A DNA stretch of 64,000 nt from Cloacibacillus evryensis DSM 19522 (GCF_000585335.1 NZ_KK073872.1:785317-849316), one strand, 5' to 3'. Counted from the first letter of the stretch, positions 17,438-26,767 are shown. Notes: generated by a model not told the origin, from the sequence alone. Numbers and translations: made by a program.

Positions 17438-18865
17438 ATGCACGAATTGCAGTATGTTCCAGCTATGTTGTGGGTTGTTATAGCTTATATGTTGGCAATG
17501 ATCGCTGTGGGAGGATATTTTTACAACAAAGCAAAAAAAGCGGGAAATGAATCAAAAGAAGATTTTCTGCTTGCGGGGCGCAGTCTTGGAAAGATAGTCA
17601 TTATAGGTACGATCTTTGCCACGTACCTCGGTGGCGGAACTGTGACCGGAGGCGGAAACTCGCTTGCGTATAATTTCGGTATATGGCCAGGAATCTGTTT
17701 TATGCTTCCTCCCATATTCAGCCTGTCAGTCCTCTATCTGTTGAGTGAAAAAATAAGAGAGAGCGGCTGTTATACAATAGCGGAGCTGCTAGAAAAAAAG
17801 TTTGGCAGTACGGCGCGTACTATAGCGGCAGCTATCATTGCAATATCATTCATATCCATAGTTTCTTTCCAATATCGTGGGCTTGGGTTTGTCTTGAATA
17901 CCACTACGGGGCTTCCGATTACGTCTTGTACGATAATATGCGCGGTTATCGTCATAATACTGGCATACTCAGGCGGTCTGAAAACAGTAGCTACGACGGA
18001 TGCCATGAGCGCTTTTTTGATGCTGATCGGCATTGGCGCCGCTGTTCCGATGCTTCTTTCCAAGGTCGGCGGAATTGAGTGGGTAAGAGCTACGGCCACG
18101 GCAGATCAGCTCAGTTTCCTGGGGGGCCAGTCGTTCTGGGGATGGCTCGGAGCCTATTTGCCGCTGACGTTCCTCACCATTGGAGACCAAAATTTTTATC
18201 AGAGGATAAATGCGGCAAAAGATCTGAAAACGGCACGTGCCGGCTTGATAGGCTGTCTTGCGGCGTCGCTTGTGGTAATGCCGCTGATCGCATGTATTTC
18301 GTTTATCGGACGGCTGTATTTCGGAAGCAATATCGCGGCAGGACAATCCCTGATCGCGACAGCGTCTTTGCTCCCAGTATTCTGGGGCGGCCTGTTGTTG
18401 TCTGCGGCATCGGCGTTCATAATCACAACCGCCGACTCCTTCCTTCTTTCCGCATCGTCAAACTTTACAGTTGATATATATACTAAGGTAATAAACCCGC
18501 ATGCATCGGAAAGGGAACAGATGTGGGCGACAAGGTTGTTTATAGCCGGAGCCGGCGTACTGGCGTATGTTATTCTTCAATTCTATCCCAGTATACTTGC
18601 CGTTCAGTATATGTCTTACACGATTTCCGGCTGCGCGATAACTCCCGCTGTCGTCAGCGTACTTGTGTGGCCAAAGGTTACCAAGTTCGGCGGCATCGCC
18701 TCGATGGTATGCGGTACTTTTGCGACAGTTATTTGGGAAGTACTCAAGTATCCCTACGGAGTACAGACAATCTATGTTGCGCTCCCCATATCGATAATAG
18801 TTCTTTTAGTCGGTTCTCTCTGTACGCAGCCTAAAACCGGCGCGTGTGCGGCCGATAATCTCTAG
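17438..18865 (+). CDS. Sodium:solute symporter (SSS family)
   Basis: This 475-residue membrane protein has about 12-13 hydrophobic segments. SSS features include FLLAGRSLGK near residue 43 and GGGTVTGGGNSLAYNFG in the first unwound helix region. It imports a small organic solute with Na+. A strong GAGGAGG lies before the ATG. It is followed after 76 nt by a metal-dependent amidohydrolase that may act on the imported compound. The substrate is not predictable; proline, pantothenate and other relatives share the fold. Confidence 0.9.
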   Translation: MHELQYVPAMLWVVIAYMLAMIAVGGYFYNKAKKAGNESKEDFLLAGRSLGKIVIIGTIFATYLGGGTVTGGGNSLAYNFGIWPGICFMLPPIFSLSVLYLLSEKIRESGCYTIAELLEKKFGSTARTIAAAIIAISFISIVSFQYRGLGFVLNTTTGLPITSCTIICAVIVIILAYSGGLKTVATTDAMSAFLMLIGIGAAVPMLLSKVGGIEWVRATATADQLSFLGGQSFWGWLGAYLPLTFLTIGDQNFYQRINAAKDLKTARAGLIGCLAASLVVMPLIACISFIGRLYFGSNIAAGQSLIATASLLPVFWGGLLLSAASAFIITTADSFLLSASSNFTVDIYTKVINPHASEREQMWATRLFIAGAGVLAYVILQFYPSILAVQYMSYTISGCAITPAVVSVLVWPKVTKFGGIASMVCGTFATVIWEVLKYPYGVQTIYVALPISIIVLLVGSLCTQPKTGACAADNL

Positions 18866-18941
18866 TAGATCTGCCTGCTTTTTAGCTTTTTAGAACAAGG
18901 CTGAAAAGCGGGCTTTATTGTGAAAAACAGGAGGCAGTGCT

Positions 18942-20210
18942 ATGGAACAGAAATACACCAAAATCAAATGTGGAAAATTATATGACGGGATCAAGCCATG
19001 TTTTCAGGAAAATATGGAGATCCTTATAGAGGGGAGAAAAATTAAAGCCGTAGGGCATTGCCTTGAATGCCCGGAAGGTACTGAAACCATTGATCTTTCC
19101 GCTCTGACGGTAACCCCAGGCATGATTGACGCACATATGCACACGCAATACTTTCATTGGAAGGATGTCTATCGCGACACGCTTTATAATTCTGACGGTT
19201 ACAGGACGCTGGCGGTGGCGACATGCGCTAAAAGATGCCTGTATTCCGGTTTTACAACGGTAAGGTCGCTTGGCTGGTGGAGCGAAGCATATGAGCTAGA
19301 TGTAAAAAGAGCTATAGAAGAGGGCTATGTGGAGGGCGCGCGCCTGGTGGTCTCTTCCCATTTCCTCTGCACGCCAGGAAGCCATGGCGATATGACGCAG
19401 GTGGTACGTACCAATCCGTATCTTTCCGACTATCTGATCAGCCAATACCCAACCTGTGGAAACGGCGCGGATTTTTTCACTGGCGCCGTACGCCGTGAGA
19501 AAAAAATGGGAGCTGATTTTTTGAAAATAATGGCCACCGGCGGTTTTGCCACTCCAAATGACGACCCGGACGACATTCAGTTGAATGACGAGGAGTTTAA
19601 GGCGATATTCGACACCGCTAAAGAGGTAAAGATATCCGCGACGGCGCATGCCTATGGGCCGCGTCTGATGAAAAAGCTTATCAATTATGGAATCACCGGC
19701 ATTGAACATGGTTCGTTGATGGATAAAGAAACAGCGTCAATGTTTGAGAATAGCGGCACATATCTTGTACCGACCTTTATGCCATACGAAGATGCCATCC
19801 ATCCCGATGAGGAGAGCCTTGCGCTGAAGAGCGAAGAATACCGGAGAAAGCTTCGTTTCTACCAGCGTCAGCTCCAGGAGGGGCGCGAAATTATTATCAA
19901 CAGTAAAATAAAGCTTGGCTATGGCACGGATATGGTCGCCGTTCACAATAATTACGAAAGCGGCTGGGAGTATTATGCCTGGCATACAAATGGCATGGAC
20001 CCTTTCCGTATACTCCGGGCAGCGACAAAAACGAACGCCGAGATATGCGAGATAGACGATAAGGTCGGTACGATCGAGCCTGGCAAACTTGCAGACATTG
20101 CGGGTTGGGGGCGCGACCTGATGAAGGACCCGCATGCTCTTCGCGATTGCTCTTTCGTAATGAAAGAGGGTGTGGCATATCCGGCCGTAAGCCGTATGAA
20201 CGAGGAATAA
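18942..20210 (+). CDS. Metal-dependent amidohydrolase (imidazolonepropionase/prolidase-like)
   Basis: This 422-residue protein belongs to the amidohydrolase superfamily (COG1228 type). It has DAHMH (first metal motif, about residue 64-68), the candidate carboxylated lysine in DFLKIMATGG (about 190), HAYG and GIEHGS (metal His residues), and GTDM carrying the final Asp. The length and single-domain form fit cytosolic dipeptidase/imidazolonepropionase relatives. It is probably co-transcribed with the upstream SSS symporter (AGGAGG before the ATG) and may hydrolyse the imported amide or cyclic amide. No exact substrate can be assigned. Confidence 0.88.
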   Translation: MEQKYTKIKCGKLYDGIKPCFQENMEILIEGRKIKAVGHCLECPEGTETIDLSALTVTPGMIDAHMHTQYFHWKDVYRDTLYNSDGYRTLAVATCAKRCLYSGFTTVRSLGWWSEAYELDVKRAIEEGYVEGARLVVSSHFLCTPGSHGDMTQVVRTNPYLSDYLISQYPTCGNGADFFTGAVRREKKMGADFLKIMATGGFATPNDDPDDIQLNDEEFKAIFDTAKEVKISATAHAYGPRLMKKLINYGITGIEHGSLMDKETASMFENSGTYLVPTFMPYEDAIHPDEESLALKSEEYRRKLRFYQRQLQEGREIIINSKIKLGYGTDMVAVHNNYESGWEYYAWHTNGMDPFRILRAATKTNAEICEIDDKVGTIEPGKLADIAGWGRDLMKDPHALRDCSFVMKEGVAYPAVSRMNEE

Positions 20211-20247
20211 CTCGGTAAGAATCGTAAAAGCGTATCGTATATAAAAA

Positions 20248-20296
20248 ATTCCGTCTTAGGGATGTTCGGCATACTGTGAACAACTTAAGACGGAAT
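20248..20296. terminator. Bidirectional terminator
   Basis: An 11-bp stem ATTCCGTCTTA (20248-20258) with TAAGACGGAAT (20286-20296) is flanked by an A-run on the left and TATTTTTT on the right. It separates the amidohydrolase from the convergent methyltransferase. Confidence 0.8.
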
Positions 20297-20342
20297 ATTT
20301 TTTGTCGTCTGTGAAATAATTTTTCCTAACGAAGGCGGACGA

Positions 20343-21095
20343 TCATTGGCCGTTTCTAAGGGAGAGTTTCTTTCTTGCCGCCGCGATGAGCATCATCGGG
20401 CGGCGCATTTCGTCTTTCATGCCCTCGATGCAGAGCATCCGTTCAGGCGGCTGCGGCTCGGCTACGCGCAGCAGTTCAAAGCCGTTCGTCAGCAGCCCGT
20501 CGATATAGGTGGTCAGCGTTTTGTGATATTTGACGACCTCTTCTCCGAGAAAGCGCGCGCGGCGCATACCTTCGTAAAAGTAGTTGTCGACGGGGAAGTG
20601 CAGGATATTGCCCGCGCCGTCGCGATACCAGTCCTGCGAACCCTCCGCAGTAAATATCGGATGTTCCGCTGAAAAGATGAAATACCCTTCGTCGCTGAGG
20701 AAACGGTTCACCTTTTTTGCGATCTCGTCGAATGACTCGACGTAATGCAGGGCCAGCGAGCTCAGGACGATGTCGAAGGAGCCCGCGGGGAAATCCATAT
20801 CCTCCAGTGCCATGCACATGTATGTTACCTCAGGACAGCGCGTCTTCTCCCTCGCCACGGAGAGCATCTTTTCGGAGATGTCTATCCCTGTGGCCGCGGC
20901 CGCGCCCTGTTCCATCGCGTAGATGCAATGCCAGCCGTAGCCGCAGCCAAGGTCGAGGAGTCGCTTTCCTTTGAAATCCGGCAGCAGCTTCTTCAGCGTC
21001 TCCCATTCGCCGGAGCCGGCCAGCCCCTCCTGGGAACGTTTCATTCCCGCGTATTTTTCAAAAAATACGCCGTCGTCGTATTTGTTTTCTTTCAA
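20343..21095 (-). CDS. Class I SAM-dependent methyltransferase
   Basis: This 250-residue Rossmann methyltransferase has motif I LLDLGCGYGWH (about 45-55), an acidic motif II in TGIDIS, and motif IV around FDIVLSSLALHYV. It belongs to the Methyltransf_11/25 group. The stop is 16 nt after a GNAT-gene-side junction, and it shares orientation with the GNAT gene downstream. The acceptor is unknown; a small molecule is more likely than nucleic acid given the lack of extra domains. Confidence 0.9.
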   Translation of the reverse strand: MKENKYDDGVFFEKYAGMKRSQEGLAGSGEWETLKKLLPDFKGKRLLDLGCGYGWHCIYAMEQGAAAATGIDISEKMLSVAREKTRCPEVTYMCMALEDMDFPAGSFDIVLSSLALHYVESFDEIAKKVNRFLSDEGYFIFSAEHPIFTAEGSQDWYRDGAGNILHFPVDNYFYEGMRRARFLGEEVVKYHKTLTTYIDGLLTNGFELLRVAEPQPPERMLCIEGMKDEMRRPMMLIAAARKKLSLRNGQ

Positions 21096-21111
21096 GAAAT
21101 TCTCAGCCTGC

Positions 21112-21555
21112 TTATTTCAGCTTCATATAGAGCAGCGGGAAGGGGTGCCCCTGCTCGTCGCGCTCAGTGCGCTTATATACCTTAAACCCCATGTGTTCGT
21201 AGAATCCGAATGCCGAGGTGTTCTGCTCGTTGACGCAGAGCCGGCTGACGGAGTATTTGTCGATCGCGTGACGCAGAAGCTTTTCGCCGAGGCCCCGCCC
21301 CCGCTCCTCCGGCAGGAGGAAGAGCATCTCCAGCCGGTCGCCGTCTATTCCCATGAATGCGACGGGCTCGGAGTTCTCATTCTCCGCCGTCAGCAGGGTC
21401 GGCACGGAGGCCAGCGCATCATCGACATCTTTTGAAATGTCCAGCATGTCGTCCTCGGTGAGAAACAGGTGCGTGGCGCGCACCGACTTTTCCCAGATAA
21501 AGGATACTCTCTGTATCGCAGCTTCGTCTCTTTTTGTTATTTCGGTGATTGTCAT
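21112..21555 (-). CDS. GNAT family N-acetyltransferase
   Basis: This 147-residue single GNAT domain has the acetyl-CoA pyrophosphate loop RGRGLGEKLL (about 91-100) and a C-terminal CVNEQNTSAFGFYEHMGFKVYKR strand-helix-strand typical of the fold. It lies 16 nt upstream of the methyltransferase on the same strand, so the two may form a small operon. The substrate amine is unknown. Confidence 0.9.
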   Translation of the reverse strand: MTITEITKRDEAAIQRVSFIWEKSVRATHLFLTEDDMLDISKDVDDALASVPTLLTAENENSEPVAFMGIDGDRLEMLFLLPEERGRGLGEKLLRHAIDKYSVSRLCVNEQNTSAFGFYEHMGFKVYKRTERDEQGHPFPLLYMKLK

Positions 21556-21682
21556 TTTGTCATTTCTCCTCTATTTAAGAGTTTGGACAGCATAGCACAT
21601 AATGCCGACATATGAAAGACGCGTTCTGCCCATTGGAGAACGCGTTTCTATCTCAAGCTCAAACCCGGTTAAAGAAAGAAAT

Positions 21683-22963
21683 TTACCTCAGCCATTGCAG
21701 CAGTCCCAGAGAGAAGATCGGGAAATAGGTGAACAGCAGCAGGCAGGCGACCATCGCGAGGAAGGAGGGGAGTATGGATTTTGAGATGTTTTCTATACTC
21801 TCTCCCGAGATCGCGGAGGCGACGAAGAGGTTTATCCCGTATGGCGGCGAGATGAAGCCGCAGGCGAGGTTGACGGTGATTATCAGCCCGAAGTGTATCG
21901 GGTCTATGCCGATCGTCTTTACCACCGGCAGCAGGATCGGCGTGAGGATGATCACCGCCGCGATGTTGTCCACGAAGCAGCCGATTATCAGCAGGAAGAT
22001 GTTGATGATCATCAGCAGCATGAACGGATTGTGCGAAAAGTTCGTCAGCCACTCCGCGACATGCATGGGTATCTGCGCCATCGTCAGGTAGCTCGCGAAG
22101 GCCATCGAAAGGCCGATCATGAATTCCGTCGCGCCGTTGATGAGCCCCGATACTCGCAGGCATTCATAGAGGGACTTGCCGTCCAGCTCCTTATAAACGA
22201 ATTTACCGATCAGTATCGAATAGACGACCGCGACGACCGCCGCCTCCGTCGGCGTGAAGATGCCGCCGTAGATGCCGCCCAAGATGATGACCGGCACCAT
22301 CAGCGCCCAGATAGCGTCGATGAAGGCCTTCCCGACGACGGACAGCTTCGGGCGCTCCGCGAGGCTGACGTAATGCCGCTTTTTCGCGGTGCCGTAGCAG
22401 ACGATCATCAACGCGAAGCCGATTATGAGCCCGGGGATTATTCCCGCGATGAACATGTCGCCGATCGAGCACTGCGCGACGACGCAGTAGATGACGAAGG
22501 GGATAGACGGTGGGATGATGACGCCGATCGTACCCGCCGCCGCGGTGATCGCCGCCGCGAAACCCGCGTCATATTTGCGTTCCTTCATCGAGGGGATCAT
22601 GAAAGAGCCGATCGCCGAGACCGTCGCCGGCCCCGAGCCGGAGATCGCCGCGAAGAACATGCAGGCGAGCACCGTCACCATCGCGAGGCCGCCGGTGATG
22701 AAGCCGACGAGGCTCTCCGCGAGGTTGACGAGGCGGCGCGAAATGCCGCCGTTGCACATCAGCGCCCCCGCGAGGATGAAGAAGGGGATCGCCAGCAGTG
22801 GGAAAGAATCTAGCCCCGTCACCGACTTTTGCGCGAGCATCAGCATCGGTATATCCGAGGTGAGCCACATCGCGAGCCCGGTCGCCAGCCCGAGGGTTAT
22901 TCCGATCGGAATGCTCAGCGCTATCGTTACAATGAGAATGGAGAAAACTATTACGGCTTCCAT
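21683..22963 (-). CDS. dctM: TRAP transporter large permease (DctM), orphan copy
   Basis: This 426-residue protein has about 12 transmembrane helices, with TRAP-M hallmarks GSGPATVSAIGSFMIP and GGIYGGIFTPTEAA. The start is ATG 22963, which has GAGGAGG 7 nt upstream and overlaps the DctQ stop as TGATG. The in-frame ATG at 22969 is only 1 nt from that site. The protein is very similar to the DctM at 24890-26170, roughly nine residues in ten, and identical in length, so this is a recent duplication. No substrate-binding protein gene belongs to this copy; it may share DctP at 26768-27751 or have lost its partner. Confidence 0.93.
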   Translation of the reverse strand: MEAVIVFSILIVTIALSIPIGITLGLATGLAMWLTSDIPMLMLAQKSVTGLDSFPLLAIPFFILAGALMCNGGISRRLVNLAESLVGFITGGLAMVTVLACMFFAAISGSGPATVSAIGSFMIPSMKERKYDAGFAAAITAAAGTIGVIIPPSIPFVIYCVVAQCSIGDMFIAGIIPGLIIGFALMIVCYGTAKKRHYVSLAERPKLSVVGKAFIDAIWALMVPVIILGGIYGGIFTPTEAAVVAVVYSILIGKFVYKELDGKSLYECLRVSGLINGATEFMIGLSMAFASYLTMAQIPMHVAEWLTNFSHNPFMLLMIINIFLLIIGCFVDNIAAVIILTPILLPVVKTIGIDPIHFGLIITVNLACGFISPPYGINLFVASAISGESIENISKSILPSFLAMVACLLLFTYFPIFSLGLLQWLR

Positions 22964-23469
22964 CAGCATACCTCCTCAATATTGTCGTTTTGCGGGCCGA
23001 GCGGCTCGCCTTTCCATAGTTTGTACATTTCTATGAGGAGTCTGACGCACATCAGCAGGCAGCCGATGGGGACCGAGGCGTAGGGCCAGGTCATCGGCAG
23101 CTCCATCGCCGCCGAACGCTGGCCGGTATCGGCGATGAAGATGACCAGTTCCGTGCCTATCCAGGCAAGGATGAAGCTGAAAACGAACCAGACGATCAGC
23201 ACGAAGTATTCGAAGTACCGGCGCGCGGCGCCCGGTATCATATTCGCGAACATTTCGACGCGAAAGTGGCTGCGCTCCTTCACCGCGTAGCTCGCGCCGA
23301 TCCACGACAGCCAGAGGAAGATGAAACGGGCCATCTCCTCGCTCCACGAGAGAGAGTTGGAGAACACATAGCGCATTACCACCTGCACAAAGACCAGCAG
23401 CGTCATTATCGCCATTGTCCAAACGCAGAAATACTCCTCAAAGTTGTCGAGGAATTTTTTTATCGTCAT
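22963..23469 (-). CDS. dctQ: TRAP transporter small permease (DctQ), orphan copy
   Basis: This 168-residue protein has four transmembrane helices, with the family stretch WSEEMARFIFLWLSWIGASYAVKERSHF in the middle. It pairs with DctM to form the membrane part of a Na+-driven acid transporter. The start is ATG 23469 with GGAGG upstream; an earlier GTG at 23481 directly abuts the ribosome site. It is closely similar to the DctQ at 26171-26683. No dctP precedes it, only a 408-nt A+T-rich spacer. Confidence 0.92.
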   Translation of the reverse strand: MTIKKFLDNFEEYFCVWTMAIMTLLVFVQVVMRYVFSNSLSWSEEMARFIFLWLSWIGASYAVKERSHFRVEMFANMIPGAARRYFEYFVLIVWFVFSFILAWIGTELVIFIADTGQRSAAMELPMTWPYASVPIGCLLMCVRLLIEMYKLWKGEPLGPQNDNIEEVC

Positions 23470-23877
23470 ACTGTATAGCACCTCCGCTTTCTTTCTGATA
23501 GGCCGTTATGATTTTTATCTACGAGGATATATTCAAATGGTATACAACATTAGTATGTACCACCTTTCGCTACGATACATAGAAAATAAAATATTCAGCC
23601 GGGACAAACGGCATGGACGGTGTTTCTTGTCTTTTCAAGAAACATAATATTATTAAGTAAAATAGTTGTCAATATGTATAAAATATGAAGATTTTAGGTA
23701 TTTATGAAAGAAAAACTGGAAAAACATCGTAAAACTTGAATAAGGTATTTTGGGTGAATGTTGTTGTTTATTAAAAAAGGCAAACAAAACAAATACGTCT
23801 TTTGCGGAGGATGCGGAAAGCCGTCGTTTAAAAATCTAGATACTATAAGTTATCAAAAATATCATATGTTGGGAGAA
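23470..23877. other. 408-nt A+T-rich spacer with a GTATAC box and hairpin
   Basis: No gene is supported here. It contains GGTATACAAC (GTATAC at 23540-23545), which resembles the TGTATACA boxes of the GntR-controlled region 7 kb away. It also contains a 9-bp hairpin TGTTTCTTG-N6-CAAGAAACA (23621-23644). It probably carries the promoter for the orphan TRAP QM pair and the end of the FNT transcript. Confidence 0.45.
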
Positions 23878-24690
23878 TCAGTCTTTTGTGAGTTCCCTCC
23901 TGTAAATGACAAAGTAGATCGCCCCCAGAAAGAATGCGGCGCCGATGATGTTGCCGAAGGTAACGGGGAGCAGGTTGCCGGCGACGGCGGACGCCGTAAG
24001 TTCCTGCGCGGCACTCGGAATCCCTTCCGCCGTCAGCCCGGATTTGATCATCATTCCGAGCGGCAGGAAGAACATATTCGCGACACAGTGTTCAAACCCC
24101 ATCGCGACAAAGGCCGCTATCGGCATCAAAAGCGCGATAAATTTACCGGACATGTCGAGCGCGCCGAAGGTCAGCCAGACGGCTAGCCCCACGAACCAGT
24201 TGCAGAGCACGCCGCGCACGATCATCTGAAAAAGCGGTATCTGTACCTTGGCGGCGGCGATGGAGAGCGCGTAGTCTGCGCAGCTCTTCGTCAGTACGCC
24301 GCTTTTGAATATCAGCAGCGCGAAGAAGAGAGCTCCCGCGAAGTTCGCGAGATATACGACGGCGAGGTTGCGCAGCATGCCGCCGCACGTTATCTTTCGC
24401 GACAGCAGCCCGATCGGCATCAGGCAGTTGCCGGTAAAGAGTTCCCCTCCGGCGGCCACCACCAGAAACAGTCCCAGAGAGAAGGCGACGCCGCCGAGGA
24501 ATTTCGAGATGCCGACGCCGGCAAACGCGGCGGCGTCCTGTGTCACGACGATCATAAAGTAGCCGCCCATAGCGATATAGGCTCCGGCAAGAAATCCCAA
24601 CAGCGCCATCGGAAGGAGCGGCAGGCCGGTCTTGGATATTGCGGCCGCGACCGCGCTTTTTGCTATTTCCTGTGGTGTTTTGTAGTTCAT
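23878..24690 (-). CDS. Formate/nitrite transporter (FNT) family channel
   Basis: This 270-residue protein has six transmembrane helices. The FNT signature GGELFTGNCLM lies near residue 83, and GFEHCVANMFF, with the pore His, lies in the second half. FNT proteins are pentameric channels for formate, nitrite or small weak acids. The start is ATG 24690 with GGAGGT 9 nt upstream. It lies between two copies of a TRAP permease pair on the same strand. Formate export would suit a fermenter that releases one-carbon units, and fhs is nearby, but this is inference. Confidence 0.92.
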   Translation of the reverse strand: MNYKTPQEIAKSAVAAAISKTGLPLLPMALLGFLAGAYIAMGGYFMIVVTQDAAAFAGVGISKFLGGVAFSLGLFLVVAAGGELFTGNCLMPIGLLSRKITCGGMLRNLAVVYLANFAGALFFALLIFKSGVLTKSCADYALSIAAAKVQIPLFQMIVRGVLCNWFVGLAVWLTFGALDMSGKFIALLMPIAAFVAMGFEHCVANMFFLPLGMMIKSGLTAEGIPSAAQELTASAVAGNLLPVTFGNIIGAAFFLGAIYFVIYRRELTKD

Positions 24691-24836
24691 ATCGACTGGA
24701 CCTCCGTATATCTTTAAACTGATCGTCGAAATTATATCCATATTTCATAAAACCATCATCAAACGCGGCTCGCCGTTTAATATAAACCGCTGTGAAAAAT
24801 TGATGATCCTGACGAGTTTTCTTGATCTGCCGCGGA

Positions 24837-24872
24837 GCGCGTCCGGAAATATATGGCAAACTCCGGACGCGC
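24837..24872. terminator. Hairpin after the second TRAP dctM
   Basis: A perfect 11-bp stem GCGCGTCCGGA (24837-24847) with TCCGGACGCGC (24862-24872) sits between dctM and the FNT gene. It has no T-run on the minus strand, so it may be partial readthrough or an mRNA-stabilising hairpin. Confidence 0.55.
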
Positions 24873-24889
24873 GGCGCTCGGCAATCCTC

Positions 24890-26170
24890 TTATTTCAGCA
24901 CATTCAGCAGCCCCATAGAGAAGATGGGGAAATAGGTAAAGAGCAGCAGGCATACGACCATGGCGAAGAAAGACGGCAGTATCGCCTTTGAGATATCCTC
25001 GATGCTCTCTCCCGAGATCGCGGAGGCGACGAAGAGGTTTATCCCGTATGGCGGCGAGATGAAGCCGCAGGCCAGGTTCACCGTGATTATCAGCCCGAAG
25101 TGTATCGGATCTATCCCGATCGCCTTCACCACCGGCAGCAGGATCGGCGTGAGGATGATCACCGCCGCGATGTTGTCCACGAAACAGCCGATTATCAGCA
25201 GAAAGACGTTTATCACCATCAGCAGGATGAAGGGGCTGTGCGCGAGGCTCGTCATCCATGAGGCGATATGCGCCGGTATCTGCGCCATCGCCAGATAGCT
25301 CGCGAAGGCCATCGAAAGGCCGATCATAAACTCCGTCGCCCCGTTGATGAGGCCCGTCGTGCGCAGACACTCATATAAAGTCTTGCCGTCGAGCTCCTTA
25401 TAGACGAACTTGCCGATGACCACCGAATAGACGACCGCGACGACCGCCGCCTCCGTCGGCGTGAAGATGCCGCCGTAGATGCCGCCCAGAATTATTACCG
25501 GCACCAGAAGGGCCCAGAAAGCCTCTCTGAAGGCCTTCCACACCGTGGCTAACTTCGGACGCTCCGTAACGCTCACATAATGGCGTTTCTTCGCCGTGCA
25601 GTAACAGACGAGCATCAACGCGACGCCGATCATAACGCCCGGCACTATGCCGGCGATAAACATATCGCCGATCGAACACTGCGCGACGATACAATAGATG
25701 ACGAAGGGGATCGAAGGCGGGATGATGACGCCGATCGTACCCGCCGCCGCGGTGATCGCCGCCGCGAAACCCGCGTCATACTTGCGCTCCTTCATCGAGG
25801 GGATCATAAAAGAGCCGATCGCCGAGACCGTCGCCGGCCCCGAGCCGGAGATCGCCGCGAAAAACATACAGGCGAGCACCGTCACCATCGCGAGGCCGCC
25901 CGTGATATAACCGACGAGGCTTTCCGCGAGATTGACGAGTCTGCGCGAAATACCGCCGTTGCACATCAGCGCTCCCGCGAGGATGAAAAATGGGATCGCC
26001 AGCAGCGGGAAAGAATCGAGCCCCGTCACCGACTTCTGCGCGAGCATCACCATGGGGATATCCGAAGTGAGCCACATAGCGATGCCGGTGGAAAGCCCGA
26101 GAGTGATGCCGATCGGGATACTGAGCCCGATCGTTACAATAAGCAGAGAGAAGAGAATAACGGCCTCCAT
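24890..26170 (-). CDS. dctM: TRAP transporter large permease (DctM)
   Basis: This 426-residue integral membrane protein shares the hallmarks of the orphan copy at 21683-22963 (GSGPATVSAIGSFMIP, GGIFTPTEAA). Here it completes a P-Q-M system with the adjacent DctQ and DctP. It conducts Na+-coupled uptake of an acid presented by DctP. The start ATG directly follows the DctQ stop, with GAGGAG upstream. Linkage with AcnX, its swivel subunit and a LarA-like protein suggests a hydroxy-acid or hydroxy-amino-acid substrate. Confidence 0.94.
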   Translation of the reverse strand: MEAVILFSLLIVTIGLSIPIGITLGLSTGIAMWLTSDIPMVMLAQKSVTGLDSFPLLAIPFFILAGALMCNGGISRRLVNLAESLVGYITGGLAMVTVLACMFFAAISGSGPATVSAIGSFMIPSMKERKYDAGFAAAITAAAGTIGVIIPPSIPFVIYCIVAQCSIGDMFIAGIVPGVMIGVALMLVCYCTAKKRHYVSVTERPKLATVWKAFREAFWALLVPVIILGGIYGGIFTPTEAAVVAVVYSVVIGKFVYKELDGKTLYECLRTTGLINGATEFMIGLSMAFASYLAMAQIPAHIASWMTSLAHSPFILLMVINVFLLIIGCFVDNIAAVIILTPILLPVVKAIGIDPIHFGLIITVNLACGFISPPYGINLFVASAISGESIEDISKAILPSFFAMVVCLLLFTYFPIFSMGLLNVLK

Positions 26171-26683
26171 CTATATCATCTCCTCCAATTCTTCCTGTCC
26201 CTTTTCCGAACCGACCGGTTCGCCCTTATAAATCTTATACATCTCAACGATCAGGCGGATACACATCAGTCCGCAGCCCACCGGCACCGAGGCGTAGGGC
26301 CATGTCATCGGGATATCCATCGCGGCGGACGCCTGCCCCGTATCATAAATAAAAATGACCAGCTCTGTGCCGAGCCATGTGAGAATGAAACTGAAAACGA
26401 ACCAGACGATCAGGACAAAATACTCAAAAAACCTGCGGCAGCTTCCTTTTATCATATTGGCGAACATCTCGACGCGGAAATGACTGCGCTCCTTTACTGC
26501 ATAACTGGCGCCGATCCAGGAAAGCCAGAGGAAAATAAAACGGGCTAACTCCTCGCTCCAAGAGAGCGAATTAGAGAAGACATACCTCATAACGACCTGG
26601 ATAAAGACGAGAATGGTCATAATGGCCATAGTCCAGACGCAGAAATACTCCTCGAAATTATCAAAAAACTTTTTGACGGTCAT
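26171..26683 (-). CDS. dctQ: TRAP transporter small permease (DctQ)
   Basis: This 170-residue protein has four transmembrane helices and is nearly the same as the copy at 22963-23469. I start it at ATG 26683, where the paralogue begins (MTVKKFFDN against MTIKKFLDN), with AGGAGG about 11 nt upstream. An upstream ATG at 26710 would add nine residues. It sits between DctP and DctM, separated from DctP by a strong hairpin. Confidence 0.93.
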   Translation of the reverse strand: MTVKKFFDNFEEYFCVWTMAIMTILVFIQVVMRYVFSNSLSWSEELARFIFLWLSWIGASYAVKERSHFRVEMFANMIKGSCRRFFEYFVLIVWFVFSFILTWLGTELVIFIYDTGQASAAMDIPMTWPYASVPVGCGLMCIRLIVEMYKIYKGEPVGSEKGQEELEEMI

Positions 26684-26713
26684 CCTAACAACAACCTCCT
26701 GTGGTGGCATAAA

Positions 26714-26739
26714 GCGCGTCCCTTTTGCAAGGGACGCGC
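26714..26739 (-). terminator. Intercistronic hairpin between dctP and dctQ
   Basis: A perfect 11-bp stem (26714-26724 with 26729-26739) with a 4-nt loop sits directly after dctP. Such hairpins commonly attenuate or stabilise mRNA so that the binding protein is made in excess over the permease. Confidence 0.7.
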
Positions 26740-26767
26740 GTATAATTGCTCAAGGTCTGAGAAAGAA

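Noticed and set aside
23758-24186. 142-residue plus-strand ORF over the FNT gene
   Set aside because: It is the reverse-strand shadow of the FNT channel gene. Its A+T-rich 5' part has no coding features.
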